From assembly GCA_900766245.1 (NCBI GenBank), contig CAAFUR010000016.1, forward strand, positions 1 through 11,960: a DNA stretch of 11,960 nt, read 5' to 3'. A model generated the notes under the pieces. It made no database searches. It was given only the letters and a program-made list of their open reading frames with translations, and was not told where the DNA came from. Shown here one piece after another: positions 1 through 5,200 of this stretch (position 1 is the stretch's first letter; every line of letters starts with the position of its first letter). This DNA comes from Veillonellaceae bacterium. Lineage in GTDB: Bacteria > Bacillota > Negativicutes > Veillonellales > Veillonellaceae. Made by a program: the position numbers and the translations under genes.

Positions 1-272
1 CTCAACTCATCAAAGGACTTGAATTGCATAGAAATACCTCACTCTTTGAGTCACCTAAATTATACCACATCTATACTGCAGCACGGTAGCACACCATGCA
101 CCACCTATCCATACAATTCTTTAAAAATACTATAAGCCCTCTAACATTTCCTACCAGTGTAATTATGGCAATAATTATTCAAATCTTATTATAATACCCC
201 TCCCTGAGGAACGCAGTGAGTTGTAGCAGCCTTTGTGGAGGATCTTACTAGCTAAATACGACAATCTCAAGA

Positions 273-339
273 AGAGCACGACATGTTCCGGAGCAAACCT
301 AACCACTGTATCAGTTTGTGGAGGAATGTGTCGTGCTCT
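273..339 (+). ncRNA. Candidate structured RNA: long two-part hairpin
   Basis: Bases 273-289 pair without a gap with 323-339, giving 17 pairs of which two (284-328 and 285-327) are G-U. A symmetric GGA/GGA internal loop (290-292 and 320-322), able to form tandem G-A contacts, leads to a second stem (293-298 with 314-319, including one G-U) and a 15-nt apical loop. The G-U pairs are pairs only in + strand RNA; on the - strand they would be A-C mismatches, so the fold favours a + transcript. A TATAAT at 190-195 could be its -10 box, but I find no good -35. No U-tract follows, so it is not a standard terminator. The family is unknown to me. Confidence 0.4.
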
Positions 340-361
340 CCCCTTTGCCTAATTAAGCCTG

Positions 362-409
362 CCACAAGGCTGCATAGCCTCACAAGTGACGATCCACGAG
401 GCTGCATAG
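362..409. repeat. Direct repeat, 16 bp, two copies
   Basis: The sequence CCACRAGGCTGCATAG occurs at 362-377 and again at 394-409, with one mismatch (A or G at the fifth base) and a 32-bp period. The first copy also forms a small hairpin (AGGCT at 367-371 with AGCCT at 376-380). The function is unknown; it may be a remnant of a repeat family or a tandem binding site. Confidence 0.5.
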
Positions 410-482
410 TGTTACAGTGAGCAACTTTAAATTATAGCTATGTTTCTAATTCTTTTATATTCTATTAGAAACAACAAGCATA

Positions 483-524
483 TTGATTATAAATTTTAAA
501 TTCTATATGCTAATTTAGCATATA
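483..524 (+). promoter_or_regulatory. Candidate promoter with palindrome over the -10
   Basis: TTGATT (483-488) and TATGCT (506-511) are separated by 17 bp, matching sigma-A spacing. A 9-bp perfect inverted repeat, TATATGCTA / TAGCATATA (504-512 and 516-524, 3-nt spacer), covers the -10, as an operator would. Transcripts would read into the sigma-like gene at 718 through a leader of about 200 nt. The region is AT-rich, so chance matches are possible. Confidence 0.35.
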
Positions 525-571
525 CGAGCAATTTTGATTATTTTATTGATGACTTTTCTCACTTTTTGATT

Positions 572-602
572 TATAATTCTAATTAATAGCACAAGCGCTT
601 GT
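572..602 (+). promoter_or_regulatory. Candidate -10 box and operator-like 12-bp palindrome
   Basis: A consensus TATAAT lies at 572-577; the best -35 candidate, TTGATG (546-551), is 20 bp away, longer than ideal. Fourteen bases after the -10 is the perfect palindrome ACAAGCGCTTGT (591-602). Its AAGCGCTT core resembles LacI/CcpA-family operators, but the outer TG...CA of a cre site is missing. Its position just past the expected start of transcription would suit a repressor site for the sigma-like gene. Confidence 0.35.
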
Positions 603-717
603 AACAGAATATATTTATTAATTCAAATTCTTAGGAACAAGGAGGTAGTTGCCAAAAAAACTGATACTAAAGTAACTAGTACAACCGTGATAAGCCCTAT
701 TCTACAAGGAGGTTACT

Positions 718-1344
718 ATGGCAATATCATATATTGCAAAAAGTCTTCAAGATGCACGCCCCGACTTCGGAGAAGATTATTATAGCGATGAAGAACTAGT
801 CGCCTTAGCTCAAGGAGGACATACGTCGGCTACCACCGTTTTGTGTCATCGCTATGTACCGCTTATCAGTCGCTATTCTCATGTACGTCAACTTCGCAGC
901 ATGGAAAGCGATTTAGAGGCTACATTATGGGAGACGTTCTTAACCGCTATCCAAACGTACGATCTAAACGGAACAGTTCCCTTTGCAGGGTTTGTAAAAT
1001 CTCGTATCCATTATACAGAAATGAACCTCTTCCGTAAAAGCGTTCATCAATGGAATCACGAATCTTTACTGCACGAAGAGGATGACTCGAATCCAATCAT
1101 CCACATACCTACCGAAGCTGATACAGAGCAGGAGGCCCTTGAGCACTTACAAATTGTAGCGTTGAAAGAGGCACTTTCACGGATTGATACCGTGCATGCT
1201 TCCCTATTAAAGCAGATTTTATTTCAAGGTAAGTCCATTAGTGATATGGCTAAAGCTTATGGAATGAGTCGTCAAGGAATGTATAAAAAGTACAAAAAAG
1301 CTATTGTTTTGGTGCAACAAGAACTGGAAAAATCTAAACGTTAA
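718..1344 (+). CDS. Sigma-70 family RNA polymerase sigma factor-like protein
   Basis: The 208-aa protein has the layout of a small sigma-70-type factor. Residues 23-107 resemble region 2, including a segment around 63-107 (DLEATLWETFLTAIQTYD, then VPFAGFVKSRI) that matches the core-binding and -10 recognition helices. An acidic linker (118-140) follows, then a region 4-like helix-turn-helix at about 160-197 (ISDMAKAYGMSRQGMYKKYKKA). No region 1.1 or region 3 is evident. The start is set by ACAAGGAGGTTACT directly before ATG. A terminator follows 20 bases after the stop, so it is probably monocistronic. The family role is directing RNA polymerase to a special set of promoters; which ones is unknown. 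It lies next to the convergent DUF1659/DUF2922 operon and the adhesin gene. A non-sigma HTH regulator derived from this fold is possible. Confidence 0.75.
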   Translation: MAISYIAKSLQDARPDFGEDYYSDEELVALAQGGHTSATTVLCHRYVPLISRYSHVRQLRSMESDLEATLWETFLTAIQTYDLNGTVPFAGFVKSRIHYTEMNLFRKSVHQWNHESLLHEEDDSNPIIHIPTEADTEQEALEHLQIVALKEALSRIDTVHASLLKQILFQGKSISDMAKAYGMSRQGMYKKYKKAIVLVQQELEKSKR

Positions 1345-1364
1345 TCTATGGTAGGACTTATCAC

Positions 1365-1401
1365 AAAAACCTGAATCTCCACTTTCGAGATTCAGGTTTT
1401 T
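1365..1401. terminator. Bidirectional Rho-independent terminator
   Basis: A perfect 15-bp stem (1365-1379 with 1387-1401) with a 7-nt loop is flanked by A5 on the left and T5 on the right. It ends the sigma-like gene on the + strand and can stop transcripts arriving on the - strand from the DUF operon. Confidence 0.9.
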
Positions 1402-1483
1402 ACGTTTCTATCATATAAGTTTCTCATTATCGACACCATGCCTTCTAAGTATATTTTCTAGGCATGCCTTCTACATAGAGCAT

Positions 1484-1519
1484 AACAATAGCCATCTTGC
1501 TATTGTTAACAAGATGGCT
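1484..1519. repeat. Interlocked inverted repeats (A-B-A'-B' arrangement)
   Basis: AACAATAG (1484-1491) is the reverse complement of CTATTGTT (1500-1507). The next block, CCATCTTG (1492-1499), is the reverse complement of CAAGATGG (1510-1517). The second stem extends to 10 bp (1490-1499 with 1510-1519). The two stems overlap and exclude each other as simple hairpins. Neither is followed by a T-tract. Confidence 0.5.
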
Positions 1520-1562
1520 ACGGTAATCCTTGGCACTAAGTCACATATACACTTTTACAATA

Positions 1563-1639
1563 CCTTTGGGATATGTGGTTTTCTCCTGTCTAAAGGTCTA
1601 TCCTACCTTATCGTTTTAACCACTTATATACCCAGAAGG
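1563..1639 (-). other. Long imperfect hairpin downstream of the DUF operon
   Basis: Bases 1563-1580 pair with 1618-1639 as three helices of 8, 4 and 6 bp. Only the right arm has bulges (1624-1625, 1630 and 1635). The loop is 37 nt. It starts 41 bases after the DUF1659 stop on the - strand. There is no U-tract, so it may be an mRNA 3' stability structure, a small RNA or a decayed inverted repeat. Confidence 0.4.
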
Positions 1640-1680
1640 CAATTCTAATTAATTTTATCGCTTTTTCAATCTTGTCCATA

Positions 1681-1884
1681 TTACGCCGCCAATGCGATCG
1701 CATTATTGCGGACAACACCTACCAATGGGTACGCATATAACTTGCCTAATGCGTCGCCTACGGCTTTGATATCTTCGTCGGATGCTGCTTCGTTCACGTA
1801 GGCAAAATTGGCTACTTTCACATTGTGCGCGCCTTCGCCTTTTTTAAATTGTAATTGCAATTTAGTCACCATTGTTGTAGTCAT
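1681..1884 (-). CDS. DUF1659-like small protein
   Basis: This 67-aa protein has a short beta-strand start (TKLQLQFKKGEG), a central VANFAYVNEAASDEDIKAVGDAL segment and a closing LYAYPLVGVVRNNAIAL. The pattern of strand, helix around residues 34-48, then a YPL-type strand is what I know of the DUF1659 family of about 70 aa in Firmicutes. Function is not known. It has no signal peptide or membrane segment, so a cytoplasmic location is likely. ATG follows TAAGGAGGAGTAAGGT, whose first bases overlap the stop codon of the gene upstream (13-bp gap), so the two are translationally close and in one operon. A DUF1659 next to a DUF2922 is a pairing I know from other Firmicutes; assignment is by pattern only. 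Confidence 0.7.
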   Translation of the reverse strand: MTTTMVTKLQLQFKKGEGAHNVKVANFAYVNEAASDEDIKAVGDALGKLYAYPLVGVVRNNAIALAA

Positions 1885-1897
1885 ACCTTACTCCTCC

Positions 1898-2131
1898 TTA
1901 TTCTACCACTGTGGATTCTGTAGTCACTAATGTACCATGTTGAAAGCTAGTTAAGCGTTGATCTTTACGACCACGAAGTACATCTTTTTCTACCATAAGT
2001 TGTCCTACTGTGTCGATTTCAGATTTTGTTACCCCTTCTTTTGGGAATCCTACTACAATACTTACTTCTTCCTTAGATGTGTCCATAAAGACTAAATGTA
2101 ATTCTTTTTTCACTACTGTACTTGCTGCCAT
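1898..2131 (-). CDS. DUF2922-like small protein
   Basis: This 77-aa protein starts with MAASTVVKKELHLVFMDTS and continues with a strand (KEEVSIVVGFPKEGV), a helix (TKSEIDTVGQLMVEKDVL) and a C-terminal segment ending in a beta-rich tail. The LxLVF...V...P...LT..EI..... layout fits DUF2922, a Firmicute family of unknown role. The start at 2131 is chosen because AAAGGAGAACATT sits just before this ATG. An upstream in-frame ATG at 2239 would add 36 hydrophobic residues, but it lies in the loop of the adhesin terminator and has only a weak ribosome site. This is the first gene of a two-gene operon with the DUF1659-like gene. No catalytic motif is visible. Confidence 0.7.
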   Translation of the reverse strand: MAASTVVKKELHLVFMDTSKEEVSIVVGFPKEGVTKSEIDTVGQLMVEKDVLRGRKDQRLTSFQHGTLVTTESTVVE

Positions 2132-2166
2132 AATGTTCTCCTTTCCTAGTACCAAGTGCTTACACT

Positions 2167-2197
2167 TAGATACATTCAAAAAAAGAAGAGTTGTCAA
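2167..2197 (-). promoter_or_regulatory. Candidate sigma-A promoter for the DUF2922/DUF1659 operon
   Basis: On the - strand a perfect TTGACA (2192-2197) is followed by TATCTA (2167-2172) at a 19-bp spacing, slightly long. It lies between the adhesin terminator and the ribosome site of the DUF2922-like gene, which supports independent transcription of the operon. Confidence 0.5.
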
Positions 2198-2208
2198 CCA
2201 AATACAAA

Positions 2209-2255
2209 AAAAGACTGTAATCAGAATGATAGGGTTCATTTGATTACAGCCTTTT
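2209..2255 (-). terminator. Rho-independent terminator of the adhesin gene
   Basis: Bases 2209-2223 pair with 2241-2255, and the stem continues 2225-2229 with 2236-2240 past a single bulge, closing on a 6-nt loop. The pair 2214/2250 is A-C on the + strand but a G-U on the - strand. A run of seven U follows on the - strand. Both points show it works for the - strand transcript, 36 bases after the adhesin stop. Confidence 0.9.
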
Positions 2256-2290
2256 CTATATAACGCTTAGATTACGCTTACGAGTCTATA

Positions 2291-5200
2291 TTAACCTTGT
2301 AAACGGCTTAATACTGTTGCTAATTGAGCTTTTACAGCATCAAGTTCTGCACGTTGAGATTTGTTTTCTTCACGTAATGCATTGATTTCACCTTTTTGTT
2401 CAAGGTTTTGAGCTTCTAAAGCGCCCATTTTATCTTGCAATACGTATGCGGAGCTAATTGGACCTTGTCTGTATACATCTGCTACAGCTGTTTCGTCTGC
2501 TTTAGATCCTACTTTCCAAGTAATACCAGCATTTGCCATCACTTGGCTATGGTTACCACCGATAGCAGCACCTGCATGGAACATCAAAGATTCATTTTTA
2601 TAATGTGCCACACCTAATGCTAAGGAGTTTTGACCTTGGTAGTGACCTACACCAGCCATGATTTGAGTTGGTTCTAATGGATCGTATTGGATAGGTTTCA
2701 AGGCAGATAACGCAGCTGCTTGAGAACCAACACGGTTCACTTGACCTTGTAATTGGTTAGTAATTGCTTGCATATTGCCTGCTGCATCACGTAATTGGCT
2801 TACATTAACTGCATCAGTATCTTTTTCACCAGGAGCTACATTAGTGATTTTTTTACCACCGTTGTTCAAGCCCTCTTTGGAAAGAGATACTTCACCCATG
2901 CTAATTTTTCCTTCTTTTCCATTTAAGGAGATAGCATTAGCATCATTAGGAGTACCTACAGTAACAACACCGTTATCACCGAATGTTACTTTACCAGCAG
3001 TATCACCTTTACCAGAAATAGATGTAATATCTTTCAATACAGGTTTTAAAGAGTATGTAAAGTTTGTACCATCTTGTGTAAGTTTTAAGTTATTTCCAGC
3101 ATTGAAAGTAACAGTGTTACCAGCTTTAACAGCTTGTTTACTTGTACCTTCCACTTCACCAGTGCCAGTTGCACCGCTTGTTGCGTTCCACGCTGCATTA
3201 TTGATCGCATCAGCTACATTACCGATAGTAGCAATTTTACCTTTGTCTGCTTCCGGAACAGATACAGTGCCAGCTTTTACATCCTTACCAGCTGCATCTT
3301 TACCGTCTTTAGCGTTAACAGTAATTGTGCCAGTGTTAACTTTCACGCCAGCTTCAGAGACATCAATAGATTTATCAGCTGGTTTTACATCGATGTTGCC
3401 TGCCTTATCTTTTTCTAAACCTTTACCAGGTTTTACAGCAGAGTTAGCGATTTCATCTTTTATTTGTTTTACAAATGTAGGATTTACTTTAATACCCTTA
3501 TCACTTACAGTGATCGTATCTCCATCTGCTTTAACAGTGATTTTGTTGTCCTTACCTACTTCTAAGCCATTACCAATGTTTACACTGTATTTCACAGTAG
3601 ATGTTTTTCCATCTTTACTTTCCACAGTAGCTGTTGTACCAACACCATCTACGAAGTTTACAGTATCGTATGGTTTTACAAAATCTACATCCTTATCATT
3701 ACCTTTTAAGTTCCAACCTGCATTTAGTACATCACCTACAGTAGCTGCGTTATTTGGGTTAACCTCATTTTCACCAGTACCCATTGTTGGAGCTGCTTGA
3801 GATTTAGTAGCTTCACCTTTATCATCTTTATTTTTAGTTTCAGGCAAGTTGCTTGCAACATTAGTAATATGTTTATCAGCAGTAATAGTAACAGGTTTTT
3901 CTTCATCTTTTTTACCTATTGTTACGTCTCCGCTCTCTTTTAAGGTAATAACAGTAGGTGCAGCACCTTTACCAGCGATAGAAGTAATACCTGTCAACTC
4001 TGGATTCAAGGAATATGTGAAGTTTGTACCATCTTGTTTGATTTCAAGATTATTACCAGCTTTAAGCGTTATTTTGTTGCCATCTTTAACTTCTTCAGTA
4101 GATGTAGTATTACCTTTTGCTTTTTTACCAGTACCTTCAACATCAGATGTAATGGAGAATCCAGAAGAATTAATATGTTTCTCTAATTCATCTTTAAGAT
4201 TGTTTACATCATTTTTAACGCCAGTTAATTGATTTACGTTAACACCATCTGTACCATCTGTACCTTCTTTAACGTTTTTAATTTGATTACCACCATTGTC
4301 CAAGCCATCTTTTGTCAAGGAAACTGGTTTTTTACCCGCTGCTTTAGGAGTGATAGTCATACCATCTGCATTGATTACAGTTGTATCACCTGCATCATTT
4401 TTGAAAGATGCACTTGTTAAATCTTTTAATTCTGGGTTTAAGGAATATGTGAACTCTTTACCAGCTTGTTTAAGTTTTAAGTTGTTTCCAGCTTTTAATG
4501 TTACAGTGTCACCAGCTTTTACAGCTTCTTTCGTTGTACCTTCAGCTTTGCCAGTTCCATCTTCACCACTTGTTGCATTCCAAGCTGCATTGTTGATAGC
4601 ATCTGCTACATTACCGATAGTAGCAATTTTGCCTTTATCTGCCTCAGGAACAGATACAGTACCAGCTTTGTCGCCTTCTGTTACATTAGTAATAGAACCA
4701 GTGTTAACTTGTAAACCCTTGTCTCCTACAGTGATTGTAGTGCCGTCAGCTTTTACTTTTAAGCCTTCCTCAGTAGTTTCTAAGGATTTATCAGCTGGTT
4801 TAACTTTCACACCTTCAGCTGTTACTTCGATAGATTTATCAGCTGGTTTTACCTTAATGTTACCATCTGTATCTTTTTCCAATCCATCGCTTGTTTTAAC
4901 AGTGGATTTACCGAGTTCATCTTTTAATTGTTTTACGTTAACTGCATCAGTATCTTTTTCACCAGCTTTAACATTAGTGATTGTTTTATTGCCATTGTCT
5001 AAGCCATCTTTGGAAAGAACTACATCACCTGCAGTTACTTTACCATCTTTACCATCGATTGCTACAGGGTTATCTCCACCTACAGTAACAACACCATTTG
5101 GTCCAAAGGATACTTTACCAGCACCTTCACCTTCACCAGTGATAGATTTGATACCTTTTAACTCAGGTTGTAAGGAATATGTGAACTCTTTACCAGCTTG

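Larger units (their letters stand above)
1..717. other. Intergenic region upstream of the sigma-like gene
   Basis: No supportable gene lies here. A frame open from base 1 to about 132 on the + strand lacks recognisable protein character and may be only a chance frame or the tail of something outside the window. The region holds a long hairpin (273-339), a 16-bp direct repeat (362-377 and 394-409), a 10-bp stem-loop (441-450 paired with 464-473), two palindromes (504-524 and 591-602) and candidate promoters for the gene at 718. It becomes very AT-rich after about 420. Confidence 0.7.
1402..1680. other. Non-coding spacer with nested inverted repeats
   Basis: No gene is visible. The stretch contains an 11-bp direct repeat CATGCCTTCTA (1437-1447 and 1463-1473), an interlocked pair of inverted repeats (1484-1519) and a long imperfect hairpin (1563-1639) just past the DUF1659 stop codon. 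The hairpins lie in the 3' untranslated part of the DUF operon transcript. Confidence 0.6.

Noticed and set aside
1..132. Possible 3' end of an upstream + strand gene
   Set aside because: The frame is open for about 43 codons but has no recognisable protein pattern, and codon use is unlike the other genes. It cannot be supported without upstream sequence.
591..602. CcpA cre site
   Set aside because: The AAGCGCTT core fits, but the outer TG and CA of the cre consensus are missing. Kept only as an operator-like palindrome.
2132..2239. N-terminal hydrophobic extension of the DUF2922-like protein from the ATG at 2239
   Set aside because: That ATG lies in the loop of the adhesin terminator and has only a weak, distant ribosome site. 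A good ribosome site and a promoter lie between it and the ATG at 2131.
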